The notes: generated from the letters alone by a model not told the origin. Shown: positions 53,233-62,852, counted from the first letter of the stretch. The stretch: 64,000 nt of DNA from Bacteroidota bacterium (GCA_018816945.1 JAHIVC010000023.1:16896-80895), one strand, 5' to 3'. Numbers and translations: made by a program.

Positions 53233-54468
53233 ATGAAAAAAATTTCAATATTATTTTTTGCACTTTTCTTGCCAATATTAATGATAGCGCAAGATCAGCC
53301 TTCGTTTGGTATAAAATTTACCGGCTTTGTTAAAACTGATATTTATTATGATTCAAGACAAAATATGGCGATTAGGGAAGGGCATTTTTACTTGTACCCA
53401 CTTAACGAATCGCTTGATCCTAATGGATTTGACATCAACTCAAAATCAAACTTTAATATGCTAAGTGTTCAAACCAGGTTAATAGGATCCATAAGTGGTC
53501 CCGATGCCTTTGGAGCAAAAACGTCAGCGTACATTGAAGGTGAATTTTTTGGCCATTCTGATGCTGATATTAACGGTTTCCGACTTCGACATGCACATGC
53601 AAAATTAACCTGGACAAATACAGAACTTATGGTAGGCCAATTCTGGCATGCAATGTTCATCACCGATTGCTTCCCTGGAACGGTTTCATTCAATACAGGT
53701 GCCCCATTTCAACCATTCTCACGTAATCCACAAATTCGTTTTACCCAAAAATTTGATGGATTCAAAATGAGCTTCACGGCTATGTCGCAGCGTGATTTTG
53801 CAAGTACTGGTCCTGATGGTGGAGGTTCAATGTATTTACGAAACAATGTATTACCTGAAATGAATTTAACCCTTCAATACAGTTCAAAATCCAGTAACGG
53901 CGATTCTTTCTTAATTGGTTTTGGCGCTGATTATCTTTCGTTGGTACCTCGCCTGAAAACTAACCTCGGATATGCTACTGATCAGGCAGTCAGTGGAATT
54001 TCAACTATGGCATTTATGAAATATGCCACGAAAGATATTACTTTAAAATTTGAAGGTGTGATGGGTAAAAACACCACACACTTAACCATGTTAGGCGGAT
54101 ATGTTACTTCTGATGAGACGAATACGACTTATAATTATGTTGAGTATCTGCCAATAAAAACTTTGTCATTCTGGACCGATATTCATAGCAATGGCAAAAA
54201 AGTACAGGCCGGCATATTTGCGGGTTACACAAAAAACAAAGGAGCCGGTGAAGATATCATTGGGCCATACTACAGTCGTGGATCCAATATCGACAATATT
54301 TATCGTATCGCTCCACGTATTGATATCAATTCAGGCAAAATGCGCTTTTCGGGCGAAGTTGAATATACAACGGCTGCTTATGGAACTACACAGTCTGACG
54401 GAACCGTTGATGATACCCATAATGTTAGTAATTTAAGATTACTTATGGCCGTATATTATTTCTTCTAA
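53233..54468 (+). CDS. Porin-like outer-membrane barrel protein
   Basis: This 411-residue protein has a signal peptide (cut near ...LMIAQ, 20) and a strand-rich body (GIKFTGFVKTDIYYDSRQ, RLRHAHAKLTWTNTELMVGQFWHAMF) closing with LLMAVYYFF, as in 16-strand porins. The FRLRHAHAKL-VGQFW pattern is common in Bacteroidota porins related to DcaP/OprP-like channels. The substrate is not known. A strong terminator follows. Confidence 0.78.
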   Translation: MKKISILFFALFLPILMIAQDQPSFGIKFTGFVKTDIYYDSRQNMAIREGHFYLYPLNESLDPNGFDINSKSNFNMLSVQTRLIGSISGPDAFGAKTSAYIEGEFFGHSDADINGFRLRHAHAKLTWTNTELMVGQFWHAMFITDCFPGTVSFNTGAPFQPFSRNPQIRFTQKFDGFKMSFTAMSQRDFASTGPDGGGSMYLRNNVLPEMNLTLQYSSKSSNGDSFLIGFGADYLSLVPRLKTNLGYATDQAVSGISTMAFMKYATKDITLKFEGVMGKNTTHLTMLGGYVTSDETNTTYNYVEYLPIKTLSFWTDIHSNGKKVQAGIFAGYTKNKGAGEDIIGPYYSRGSNIDNIYRIAPRIDINSGKMRFSGEVEYTTAAYGTTQSDGTVDDTHNVSNLRLLMAVYYFF

Positions 54469-54485
54469 TCCCTGATAGCTTGAAT

Positions 54486-54523
54486 AAAAAACTCTCTTCA
54501 GATTTCTGAAGGGAGTTTTTTTA
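54486..54523 (+). terminator. Rho-independent terminator after the porin gene
   Basis: A 13-bp stem with one G-T pair (54490-54502 with 54505-54517, AACTCTCTTCAGA type) is followed by a run of T's (54516-54522). Confidence 0.85.
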
Positions 54524-54577
54524 TCTTTATGAAAGCATAAATATAAATACGCAAATAATATAGCATAGAAGAAAGTC

Positions 54578-55282
54578 ATGGAAAAACATTTACTGTCAAA
54601 ATCCACATTCATCCGAAGTACGCAATGCCTTAAATCACTTTATTTACATAAAAACAGATCCTATTTAAGGGATCGATTGTCGGTTGAGCAACTTGCAAAG
54701 TTTAAGCGCGGTACTGATTTTGGCATCCTTGCCCATCAGTTATTTCCGGGAGGAATAAATCTACAACCAAAATCTCCTTCTCAATATAAAAAATCTATTG
54801 TTGCGACTTCTGAGATTATTTCAACCGGAAATGATTTCTGTATTTACGAAGCCTGTTTCCAAAGTGATCAGATATTAATCATTTTAGATATTTTAGTGCG
54901 GAAGAATGGAAATATCTATGCCTACGAGGTTAAAAGCTCCAAAGCAATCTCACCAACATATTTGAAGGATGCTGCATTACAGTATTATGTTATTCAAAAC
55001 TCAGGTTTGGAAATTGAAGATTTCTCCATTATTTACATGAATGAAAATTTTGATCAGATTGAAGGAGATGAGAAAAGATTAGATTTGGGTCAGCTATTTA
55101 TTATAAAATCGGTTTTGCCTGAAATTTATGAATTACAAGCATTTATCACGGATCATCTCCCTAAAGCGAAAGAAACTTTATTTTTAAAACATTCGCCCGA
55201 AATTGAAATCGGACCGCACTGCAATTCACCTTATCCTTGCGATTTTATTGGCCATTGCTGGAAAAATATTCCAAAAGAATGA
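54578..55282 (+). CDS. Cas4-like PD-(D/E)xK nuclease with Fe-S cysteines
   Basis: This 234-residue protein begins with the pattern LLSKSTFIRSTQCLKSLYL, has the nuclease core Asp104 (LDILV) and Glu117-x-Lys119 (AYEVKSS), a QYYVIQ motif, and four cysteines placed as in Cas4/AddB Fe-S nucleases (Cys17 plus Cys215, Cys221 and Cys227). It resembles the N-terminal half of longer DUF2779 proteins but ends after the cysteine cluster. No CRISPR array or cas gene is in the window, so a DNA repair or mobile-element role is more likely than adaptation. It may share a transcript with dnaB, but dnaB has its own box. Confidence 0.78.
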   Translation: MEKHLLSKSTFIRSTQCLKSLYLHKNRSYLRDRLSVEQLAKFKRGTDFGILAHQLFPGGINLQPKSPSQYKKSIVATSEIISTGNDFCIYEACFQSDQILIILDILVRKNGNIYAYEVKSSKAISPTYLKDAALQYYVIQNSGLEIEDFSIIYMNENFDQIEGDEKRLDLGQLFIIKSVLPEIYELQAFITDHLPKAKETLFLKHSPEIEIGPHCNSPYPCDFIGHCWKNIPKE

Positions 55283-55366
55283 ACCTCTGAAATCTCAGAA
55301 AATAAGTCTGAATATTGTTAATAAATTTACCTTCTAATTTTTCACTATAACAGCTTTCATTTTTTA

Positions 55367-55374
55367 TATATTTG
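55367..55374 (+). promoter_or_regulatory. Putative -7 box (TATATTTG) abutting the dnaB start
   Basis: TATATTTG fits TAnnTTTG and ends four bases before the ATG at 55379, which suggests a leaderless dnaB transcript. Confidence 0.4.
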
Positions 55375-55378
55375 GCTC

Positions 55379-56911
55379 ATGGAAGAAGCATCAAAAAAAA
55401 CTACTGATAATTTAAGGAAAAGGACAAAGCCATTCAATCAAACAGGGGGCTCATGGGAACATGGAAAAGTTCCACCACAAGCTATAGATCTAGAAGAAGC
55501 TGTACTTGGCGCTATTATGCTTGAAAAGGATGCGCTCACACAAGTGATAGACATCTTAAAACCGGAAGTATTTTATAAAGAAGCGCACAATATCATTTTT
55601 TCGGCGATTACTCGTTTATTTGGTAAATCAGAACCTGTTGATATTTTAACGGTTACCAATGAACTAAAAAATACAGGAGAACTTGAAATTGTAGGCGGCC
55701 CTTATTATATCACTCAACTAACAAACAGAATTGCTTCAGCAGCAAATGTTGAGTATCATTCCCGGATCATCAGTCAAAAATTCATTCAACGTGAATTGAT
55801 CCGCATTTCATCCGAAATTATTAAGGATGCTTTTGAAGATACAACAGATGTTTTTGATTTATTGGATCGTGCCGAACAAAATTTGTTTTCGGTAAGTGAA
55901 AGCAATCTTCGTCGGAATTATGATGATATGCAATCACTTGTTACAGTAGCCATTAAAGAAATTGAAGCAGGCAAGGGCCAGGAGGGTCACCTTCGGGGAA
56001 TTCCTTCAGGATTTACCGATTTGGACCGGGTTACCAATGGATGGCAAAAATCAGATTTGGTAATTCTGGCTTCCAGACCGGGTATGGGTAAAACCGCTTT
56101 TGTTTTATCTATGGCCAGGAATTGTGCCGTTGATTTTGGCAAAGCTGTTGCATTTTTTTCATTAGAGATGTCATCAATTCAGTTGGTAACACGTTTGATT
56201 TCAAGTGAAACCCAACTCTCTGCCGATAAACTCAAAAAAGGTAATCTTGAAAGTTATGAGTGGGAACAATTACATTCAAAAATTGGTAAACTCACCGATG
56301 CTAAGCTTTTAATTGACGATACCCCTGCCCTCACCGTTTTTGAACTCCGTGCAAAATGCCGCCGTTTAAAAGCACAACACGATATTGACATGGTAATTAT
56401 CGATTACCTTCAATTAATGAGTGGCAGCGGAGACGCCAGAGGCAACCGTGAGCAGGAAATCAGTGCAATATCCCGTTCACTTAAAGCACTTGCAAAAGAA
56501 TTGGATATCCCGGTTATTGCTTTATCGCAGTTAAGCCGCGCAGTTGAAACACGAGGGGGATCAAAGAAACCAATTCTTTCGGATTTACGTGAATCGGGTG
56601 CCATTGAACAGGATGCCGATATGGTTATGTTCATTTATCGTCCTGAATATTATAAAATTGAGGTTGATGATAATGGTAATTCAACTGCAGGAATAGCCGA
56701 AATTTGCATTGCAAAGCATCGTAACGGTGCTTTAAAAGATATTCCATTACGGTTTATTGATAAGTTTGCCAAGTTTGCCGACCTTCATACAGATGGTGAT
56801 GGACTTGCCTATTCAGGGTTCGATGCCAACGAAGATTTTGATAGTGGTCAACCCACTCGTATCATTCCGTCAAAAATGAACGAGATGGGCGACGAAGATA
56901 TTCCTTTCTAA
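55379..56911 (+). CDS. dnaB: Replicative DNA helicase DnaB
   Basis: This 510-residue hexameric helicase has the N-terminal DnaB domain (30-135: PPQAIDLEEAVLGAIMLEKDA), the linker, and the RecA-like domain with Walker A SRPGMGKTA (232-240), FSLEMSS, the Walker B segment DMVIIDYLQLMSG and DLRESGAIEQDADMVMFIYR. It unwinds DNA at the replication fork. Length and motifs are complete, and no intein was seen. Confidence 0.95.
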   Translation: MEEASKKTTDNLRKRTKPFNQTGGSWEHGKVPPQAIDLEEAVLGAIMLEKDALTQVIDILKPEVFYKEAHNIIFSAITRLFGKSEPVDILTVTNELKNTGELEIVGGPYYITQLTNRIASAANVEYHSRIISQKFIQRELIRISSEIIKDAFEDTTDVFDLLDRAEQNLFSVSESNLRRNYDDMQSLVTVAIKEIEAGKGQEGHLRGIPSGFTDLDRVTNGWQKSDLVILASRPGMGKTAFVLSMARNCAVDFGKAVAFFSLEMSSIQLVTRLISSETQLSADKLKKGNLESYEWEQLHSKIGKLTDAKLLIDDTPALTVFELRAKCRRLKAQHDIDMVIIDYLQLMSGSGDARGNREQEISAISRSLKALAKELDIPVIALSQLSRAVETRGGSKKPILSDLRESGAIEQDADMVMFIYRPEYYKIEVDDNGNSTAGIAEICIAKHRNGALKDIPLRFIDKFAKFADLHTDGDGLAYSGFDANEDFDSGQPTRIIPSKMNEMGDEDIPF

Positions 56912-56990
56912 ATAAAAATAGAACTAATTCAAATCTGGATTCGATATTGAAACAGACTTCAACCTATCTGATATTTATCCCATTGAGCTA

Positions 56991-57129
56991 ATAAGACGTT
57001 AGATATTAGAAGTTAGACTATGGACACACGATGTGACACAAGATGCAAGACTCAAGACACAAGACAGACAAGCAACGAGCAACAAGTAACAAGCAACAAG
57101 ACATGAAGGTCTAAAATCTAACGTCTTAT
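56991..57129. repeat. 139-bp element bounded by 14-bp perfect inverted repeats
   Basis: ATAAGACGTTAGAT (56991-57004) and ATCTAACGTCTTAT (57116-57129) are exact complements. The interior is low-complexity (ACACAAGAC and AGCAACAAG words). It lies between the convergent dnaB and purC genes and looks like a MITE-like or cruciform element. Confidence 0.6.
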
Positions 57130-57199
57130 ATCTTTATTTAAAACATAAAAGAGCATGTATTTCAGTGCTTTCTAAATCAAATCCGGATCTGATCTTTAA

Positions 57200-58147
57200 T
57201 TATCGATTTTTCAGATATTGATTGATATTATTCTCAACTCTTGCCAAAACATCATTGCTATCAGCTTTAACAAAATTATCGCCGGTAATGTGCTCGTACA
57301 ATTCGATATAGCGCTCTGAAACTGAGTTTACAAACTCATCATGCATCTCGGGTATTTTCTGACCATCTTTACCTTGAAAACCATTTGCCATCAACCATTC
57401 TCTCACAAATTCTTTAGAAAGCTGTTTTTGAGATTCTCCTCTATTTTGTCTTTCCTGATATCCTTCCTTGTAGAAATATCTTGAAGAATCGGGAGTATGA
57501 ATTTCATCAATCAAATAAATTTTATCTCCAACCTTACCAAATTCATATTTTGTATCCACTAAAATTAAACCCATGGTAGCTGCGATCTCTTTACCTCTCT
57601 GAAATAAAGCTCTGGTATATTTTTCCAATTGAACATAATCCTTCTCATCAACCAGTCCAAGTTTGATAATTTCCTCACGCGAAATATCCTCATCATGTCC
57701 AACAGCTGCTTTGGTTGTTGGGGTTAGAATAGGCTCAGGAAATTTATCATTTTCCTTCAAGCCATCCGGCATTGCCACTCCACAAATACTTCTTTTGCCT
57801 TCCCGATATTCTCTCCAGGCATGACCTGACAAATATCCCCTGATTACCATTTCCACCTTTACGGGGTCACAATAATGACCAACGGTTACCATTGGGTCCG
57901 GAACGGCCAATTTCCAGTTTGGAACAATGTCGACAGTTGCATCTAAAAATTTGGCAGCAATTTGGTTGAGTACCTGTCCTTTGTATGGAATCCCTTTAGG
58001 CAGGACCACATCAAAAGCCGAAATTCGATCAGATGCAATCATAACAAGCAATTCATCATTGATATTATAAACATCTCGGACTTTTCCTTTATATACACCC
58101 TTTTGTTTTGGGAAATTGAAATCGGTTTTTACAATGGCATTTTTCAT
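57200..58147 (-). CDS. purC: Phosphoribosylaminoimidazole-succinocarboxamide synthase (SAICAR synthase)
   Basis: This protein of about 315 residues matches the long type of SAICAR synthase ([79 protein letters not shown]). It catalyses an ATP-dependent step in de novo purine synthesis. The ATG at 58147 is chosen because upstream extension would run into the phoH stop at 58155; the seven-base gap suggests phoH-purC co-transcription. Confidence 0.94.
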   Translation of the reverse strand: MKNAIVKTDFNFPKQKGVYKGKVRDVYNINDELLVMIASDRISAFDVVLPKGIPYKGQVLNQIAAKFLDATVDIVPNWKLAVPDPMVTVGHYCDPVKVEMVIRGYLSGHAWREYREGKRSICGVAMPDGLKENDKFPEPILTPTTKAAVGHDEDISREEIIKLGLVDEKDYVQLEKYTRALFQRGKEIAATMGLILVDTKYEFGKVGDKIYLIDEIHTPDSSRYFYKEGYQERQNRGESQKQLSKEFVREWLMANGFQGKDGQKIPEMHDEFVNSVSERYIELYEHITGDNFVKADSNDVLARVENNINQYLKNR

Positions 58148-58154
58148 GTTGATT

Positions 58155-59114
58155 TTATTTTTCGTTTTGATTTTTAGAATAAGCATTAACTATATTAGTC
58201 ACCAATTTGTGGCGAATAATGTCTTCTTTGCCCAACTCAATGAAAGAAATCCCTTTGATATCCTTCAAAATACGCTGAGCTTCGATTAAGCCTGATGATT
58301 GGTTTTTTGGTAAATCAATTTGGGTCACATCACCTGTAATCACAAATTTTGCAGAACGGCCCATACGGGTCAAAAACATTTTGAGTTGATTAGAGGTTGC
58401 ATTTTGAGCCTCATCAAGGATGGCAAATACATTATCCAAAGTTCTTCCACGCATGAAAGCCAGCGGAGCAATTTCAATGGTACCATCTTCCATGTAGGTT
58501 AATAATTTTTGTGTTGGAATCATATCGCGTAATGCATCATAAAGTGGCTGTAAATATGGATCTAATTTATCTCTTAAATCACCCGGCAAAAAGCCCAGGT
58601 TTTCACCTGCCTCAACCGCCGGTCTGGTCAATACAATTCTTCTGATCTCTTTATTTTTTAATGCCCTAACCGCTAGTGCTACTGCTGTATATGTTTTTCC
58701 GGTACCGGCTGGGCCAATCGCAAATAACATGTCGTTTTTGTCAATAGCTTCAACCATTTTCTTTTGATTCTCAGTTCTGGCCTTAACCATTAATCCGTTG
58801 CGACCATGAACAAGAACATCTGATGAATCACCATTTTTGGCATTAAATTCAGCTTCTGTAGTTTCCAGTATCTGATTTATATCACTCTCAGTAATACGAC
58901 CAAACTTGTCGTGAGTAAGCAGAATCAAAGAAAACTTTTCTTCAAATAATTGAATTTCATTTTCCGGACCAATAAGTTTTAAAACATTTCCCCTCGCAAT
59001 CACCTTTAATTTCGAAAAGTACTTTTTGATTAGCTCCAGATTCACATCATTGATCCCAAAAATTTCCAACGGATTGTAATCATCAAGCATGATTGTTTTC
59101 TCTATCATCGGCAT
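58155..59114 (-). CDS. PhoH-family ATPase
   Basis: This 319-residue protein has the PhoH core with Walker [12 protein letters not shown] (134-144), the [34 protein letters not shown] segment and Walker B ([11 protein letters not shown]). The N-terminal 100 residues are a KH-like domain typical of PhoH/YbeZ proteins involved in RNA metabolism. The first ATG (59114) is used; the ATG at 59108 is an alternative. It is upstream of purC and divergent from the SAM hydrolase gene, an order known next to gldFG in Bacteroidota. Confidence 0.87.
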   Translation of the reverse strand: MPMIEKTIMLDDYNPLEIFGINDVNLELIKKYFSKLKVIARGNVLKLIGPENEIQLFEEKFSLILLTHDKFGRITESDINQILETTEAEFNAKNGDSSDVLVHGRNGLMVKARTENQKKMVEAIDKNDMLFAIGPAGTGKTYTAVALAVRALKNKEIRRIVLTRPAVEAGENLGFLPGDLRDKLDPYLQPLYDALRDMIPTQKLLTYMEDGTIEIAPLAFMRGRTLDNVFAILDEAQNATSNQLKMFLTRMGRSAKFVITGDVTQIDLPKNQSSGLIEAQRILKDIKGISFIELGKEDIIRHKLVTNIVNAYSKNQNEK

Positions 59115-59160
59115 TGTTCTTTAAAAAAATGAATATTCTTATTTACAGTGATAATTTTCT

Positions 59161-59181
59161 TAATTTTGACTTACAAAATTA
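59161..59181. promoter_or_regulatory. Two facing -7-type boxes between phoH and the SAM hydrolase gene
   Basis: TAATTTTG at 59161-59168 faces right, and CAAAATTA at 59174-59181 (TAATTTTG on the minus strand) faces left. Both fit TAnnTTTG; the minus box is 60 bases from the phoH start and the plus box 53 bases from the SAM hydrolase start. Confidence 0.4.
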
Positions 59182-59220
59182 ATAATTTCCGAAAGTAAAA
59201 GGAAGTTAATATAATATCGT

Positions 59221-59997
59221 ATGCCAATAATTACATTAACCAGTGACTGGGGATTAAGGGATCACTATCTGGCTTCAGTAAAAGGTAAGATTCTTGCCAA
59301 TATTCAGGAAGTTAATATCGTTGACATTTCGCATCAAATCAGTCCTTTTAATATTGAACATGCAGCATTCGTGATCAAAAATTGTTATCAGGATTTCCCC
59401 GAAGGAACTATTCATATCATTGGTGTAAATACAGAAGAATCTGATAAAGATTCCCACGTCGTGGTTTTTCATCATAATCATTATTTTATTGGAACGGACA
59501 ATGGTATTTTTTCAATGCTATTTACCGATCAACCTGAAAAAATATTTGAACTTACTATTCCACAAGACACTGATTTTTTTACTTTTTCTGCACGCGACCG
59601 TTTTGTAAAAGCAGCTGTTCATCTGGCCAACGGAAAACCAATTGAGGAATTGGGGAATCCATTGAAAAACATTCAAATGAAGATGTTATTCAAACCTGCC
59701 CTTGAAGAATTATTAATTAAAGGCATGGTAATTCATATTGATGGTTATGAAAACCTGATCACGAATATTACGAAAGATCTTTTCGACAAAGTTGGAAATG
59801 GCAGAAAATTTGCCATCCAGCTCAGAGGAGTAAAAATCAGGTCAATCGCACAATCATATCTTGATGTCCCAACAGGAGAAACAGTGGCAGTTTTTGCTTC
59901 AAACGGTCATTTGGAAATTGCAATAAATCAGGGAAACGCTGCCAGTTTGCTTGGCATAGCAATAAATGACGCGATTAGGATCGAATTCGAAAAATAG
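59221..59997 (+). CDS. SAM hydrolase (SAM hydroxide adenosyltransferase, DUF62 family)
   Basis: This 258-residue protein matches the DUF62 family: start ITLTSDWGLRDHYLASVKGKI (Asp and Asp/His for SAM), DISHQISPFNIEHAAF, GTIHIIGVNTE, FIGTDNGIFSML, and a C-terminal OB-like part with GYENLITNIT. Such enzymes hydrolyse SAM to adenosine and methionine; the halogenase branch is less likely in this context. It precedes gldFG, a conserved neighbourhood in the phylum. Confidence 0.88.
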   Translation: MPIITLTSDWGLRDHYLASVKGKILANIQEVNIVDISHQISPFNIEHAAFVIKNCYQDFPEGTIHIIGVNTEESDKDSHVVVFHHNHYFIGTDNGIFSMLFTDQPEKIFELTIPQDTDFFTFSARDRFVKAAVHLANGKPIEELGNPLKNIQMKMLFKPALEELLIKGMVIHIDGYENLITNITKDLFDKVGNGRKFAIQLRGVKIRSIAQSYLDVPTGETVAVFASNGHLEIAINQGNAASLLGIAINDAIRIEFEK

Positions 59998-60087
59998 TGT
60001 CAATTCACGTTTGAACTCCTTAGTAATATTTCGATAAACTTGGCGTTTTTCATTTATTCATTATTTTAGCGTATAATTTTTTTGTTG

Positions 60088-60819
60088 ATGATCACAATTT
60101 TTAAAAAAGAATTCTTTGGGTTTTTCAATTCTTTAACTGCTTATGTGGTGGTCATTGTTTTTTTATTGATCAATAGCTTGTTTTTGTGGATTTTACCCGG
60201 CAATTTGAACATATTGGATTATGGATATGCCGATTTGGATGGCTTGTTCAGTATTGCTCCTTATACTTTTATGTTTCTGATACCGGCACTTACGATGCGT
60301 TTTTTCTCTGAAGAGCATCGCAGTGGGACTATTGAACTTTTATTGACTAAACCCATCAGTGAATTACATATTATTCTGGCAAAATATTTTGCTGCCTTGG
60401 CTTTGGTGATATTTTCAATTATCCCTACCCTGATCTATTTTTATTCGGTTTATCAACTTGGGTTTCCAAAAGGAAATCTTGATTTTGGTGCATTTTGGGG
60501 ATCTTTTACCGGATTGATCTTACTGGGCGCCACTTTTGTTTCCATTGGCATATTTTCATCAGTTTTGACAAATAATCAGATTTTATCGTTTATTGTTGCA
60601 GTTGCCCTGAGTGCTTTTTTGTATTTAGGGTTAGATTATATTTCTGCGTCCGAAAGCTTTAATAACCTGTTTTTATTGATCCAAAATCTGGGAATTAGTT
60701 CACATTATACTTCAATAAGTCGTGGGGTACTTGATTCACGCGATCTTATTTATTTTCTAAGTATCATTTCTTTATTCATCTATTTTACTAAAATATTGTT
60801 AGGGAGACGGAAATGGTAA
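60088..60819 (+). CDS. gldF: Gliding motility ABC transporter permease GldF
   Basis: This protein of about 243 residues has six transmembrane helices and the GldF pattern (FKKEFFGFFNSLTAYVVVIVFLL, RFFSEEHRSGTIELLLTKPI). With GldA (ATPase, not in the window) and GldG it forms an ABC complex needed for gliding in flavobacteria, though some Bacteroidota have it without gliding. TTG codons at 60082 and 60085 precede the preferred ATG at 60088. gldG overlaps it by seven bases. Confidence 0.9.
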   Translation: MITIFKKEFFGFFNSLTAYVVVIVFLLINSLFLWILPGNLNILDYGYADLDGLFSIAPYTFMFLIPALTMRFFSEEHRSGTIELLLTKPISELHIILAKYFAALALVIFSIIPTLIYFYSVYQLGFPKGNLDFGAFWGSFTGLILLGATFVSIGIFSSVLTNNQILSFIVAVALSAFLYLGLDYISASESFNNLFLLIQNLGISSHYTSISRGVLDSRDLIYFLSIISLFIYFTKILLGRRKW

Positions 60820-62537
60820 GTAAAGGCACATCTCATCGGATCAAAACACTGAAACAAATTTTATTTGTTCTGGCAGTGCTATTTTTAATTAATTGGCTCA
60901 GTTCTATTTATTATGTAAGATGGGATTGGAGTTCAGAAAAAAGATATTCGCTTTCTGATGAAAGTAAAACCTTGTTGAAATCGGTTAATGATGAAATATT
61001 TTTCAATGTGTATCTGGAAGGGGATTTTCCGGCCGGATTTATGCGTTTAAAACAGAAAACGAAGGAGATGCTGAATGAATTTCAGGCTTACAATAAAAAT
61101 ATCCGTTTTAGATTTATCAACCCCAATCAGGAAAAGGATAACGACAAACGCAATCAACTGTATCAGGAATTAATCGACAAAGGACTGACCCAAACAGATC
61201 TTCAGGTTAAAACCAAAGATGGTTTAAAACAACAAATGATTTTCCCGGGCGCAATCGTTAGTCATAACATGAACGAACTTCCATTGGATTTATTAAAAAC
61301 ACAAATGGGCGTTCCGCCAGAAGCGGTATTAAACAATTCAATTCAATCACTTGAGTTCAATATTGCAAGTTCAATAAAAAGATTGATTAACAAAACCAAA
61401 CCTGATATCGCTTTTTTAAAAGGGCATGGAGAACTAGGTCGCGAATACATTGCGGATATCGCTGAAGCTCTGGCTAAAGATTATCGATTAAATGAGGTTG
61501 AAATTTTTGGCAATCCCAAATCTCTGATCGAAAATTTTGGTACCGATTCGATGCAGCCGAAATATTCAACCATCATCATTGCTAAACCTGAAAAGGTCTT
61601 TACTGAAGCCGATAAATTCGTAATCGATCAATACATCATGAATGGAGGAAAAGTATTGTGGTTGATCGACCCGGTTGATGCTTCGATGGACAGCCTTAAA
61701 AACTATCAATCCATGATGGCCATCACCAAATATTTAAATCTTGATGATCAACTTTTCACTTACGGAGTAAGGCTTAAGAATAACCTGATCATGGATTTGA
61801 ATTCCCGGAAAATTCCTTTGCGAACGGGGCAAGTAGGCACTCAGGCAAAAATTGATTTTTTCCCTTGGTTTTATTTTCCGGCAATTGGTCCGCAATCAAA
61901 TCATCCCATTGTTAAAAATCTGAATTCGATCAGCACCGAATTTGTCAGCAGCATTGATACCCTTTCAAAAAGTGGAACGGTAAAAACAATTTTATTATCA
62001 AGTTCTAATTATTCAAGAACTATAAATACACCAGCCATTATCAGTTTCGATATTTTACAATCGGAACCTGACCCACTTTTTTTTAATCAGGGGCCACAAA
62101 ATATTGCAGTATTGCTCGAAGGTATATTTGAATCCGTATTTAAAAATCGGTTCTCGCCGCTCTCGAATGAATATCCCAACACCAAATTTTTTGAAAATAG
62201 TGTATCTACCCAGATGATTGTCATTACAGATGGAGATTTGATAAAAAACCAATTACATCGTACACAATTCTATCCGCTTCCATTAGGCTACGATCAATAT
62301 ACCGGACAAACTTATGGCAATAAAGATTTTATATTAAATGCATTGAATTACCTGACGGATGGTAATGGTTTGATTAGTTTGCGCAACCGTGAGTTAAAAC
62401 TACGATTACTCGACAAAGCAAAAATAACCAAGGACCGGATATACTGGCAATTATTGAACAGCTTGGTCCCAATCATGGCAGTCATGCTTTTTGGTATAAT
62501 TCTCTTCGTGATTCGCCGAAAAAAGTATGCTGGATAA
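60813..62537 (+). CDS. gldG: Gliding motility ABC component GldG
   Basis: This 574-residue protein has an N-terminal transmembrane helix (15-33), a large extracytoplasmic region with the ABC_transp_aux pattern (SSIYYVRWDWSSEKRYSLSDES, IAFLKGHGELG, VLWLIDPVDASMDSL) and a C-terminal helix (545-568) with a basic tail. It is the auxiliary subunit of the GldAFG complex. Translation is coupled to gldF. Confidence 0.92.
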   Translation: MVSKGTSHRIKTLKQILFVLAVLFLINWLSSIYYVRWDWSSEKRYSLSDESKTLLKSVNDEIFFNVYLEGDFPAGFMRLKQKTKEMLNEFQAYNKNIRFRFINPNQEKDNDKRNQLYQELIDKGLTQTDLQVKTKDGLKQQMIFPGAIVSHNMNELPLDLLKTQMGVPPEAVLNNSIQSLEFNIASSIKRLINKTKPDIAFLKGHGELGREYIADIAEALAKDYRLNEVEIFGNPKSLIENFGTDSMQPKYSTIIIAKPEKVFTEADKFVIDQYIMNGGKVLWLIDPVDASMDSLKNYQSMMAITKYLNLDDQLFTYGVRLKNNLIMDLNSRKIPLRTGQVGTQAKIDFFPWFYFPAIGPQSNHPIVKNLNSISTEFVSSIDTLSKSGTVKTILLSSSNYSRTINTPAIISFDILQSEPDPLFFNQGPQNIAVLLEGIFESVFKNRFSPLSNEYPNTKFFENSVSTQMIVITDGDLIKNQLHRTQFYPLPLGYDQYTGQTYGNKDFILNALNYLTDGNGLISLRNRELKLRLLDKAKITKDRIYWQLLNSLVPIMAVMLFGIILFVIRRKKYAG

Positions 62538-62835
62538 GCATTAACTTAAGCAATACTTATCTTATCAATGGATAAAATGAAGTATTCAGGATATAATGAA
62601 CTACCCCGCAGCAAAGCTGCGAGGTATCTGGAATACAGAATACAGTAGTCAGAAGTCAGAATTTTTTTTGAAGATATTTTATTCCCTCTTCTGAATTCTG
62701 GATTCTTACCGCGAAGCAGAGCTTCGAGGAATTCTTTTGATTAAAGCTCAACCTCTTATTTAATTGCATATCAATTAATCTTTTATCAATATGATCTTTC
62801 CTGAAATAATCTTTTTATTGTTTAATTCTTAACAA
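62538..62835. repeat. Gene-free spacer with two TACC..GGTA-type hairpins
   Basis: No gene was found in the 354 bases between gldG and pta. Two hairpins stand out: TACC-c-CGCAGC-aaa-GCTGCG-a-GGTA (62602-62626) and CGAAGC-aga-GCTTCG (62712-62726). They resemble the elements at 44140-44165 and 29707-29727. Between them lies low-complexity text of the CAGAATACAGTAGTCAGAAG type. Confidence 0.6.
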
Positions 62836-62852
62836 TAGCTTTGTTATCTTTG
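62836..62852 (+). promoter_or_regulatory. Two adjacent -7-type boxes for pta
   Basis: TAGCTTTG (62836-62843) and TATCTTTG (62845-62852) both fit TAnnTTTG, 40-50 bases before the pta ATG. Confidence 0.45.

Noticed and set aside
54578..55282. CRISPR adaptation role for the Cas4-like nuclease
   Set aside because: No repeat-spacer array and no cas1/cas2 gene is present in the window.
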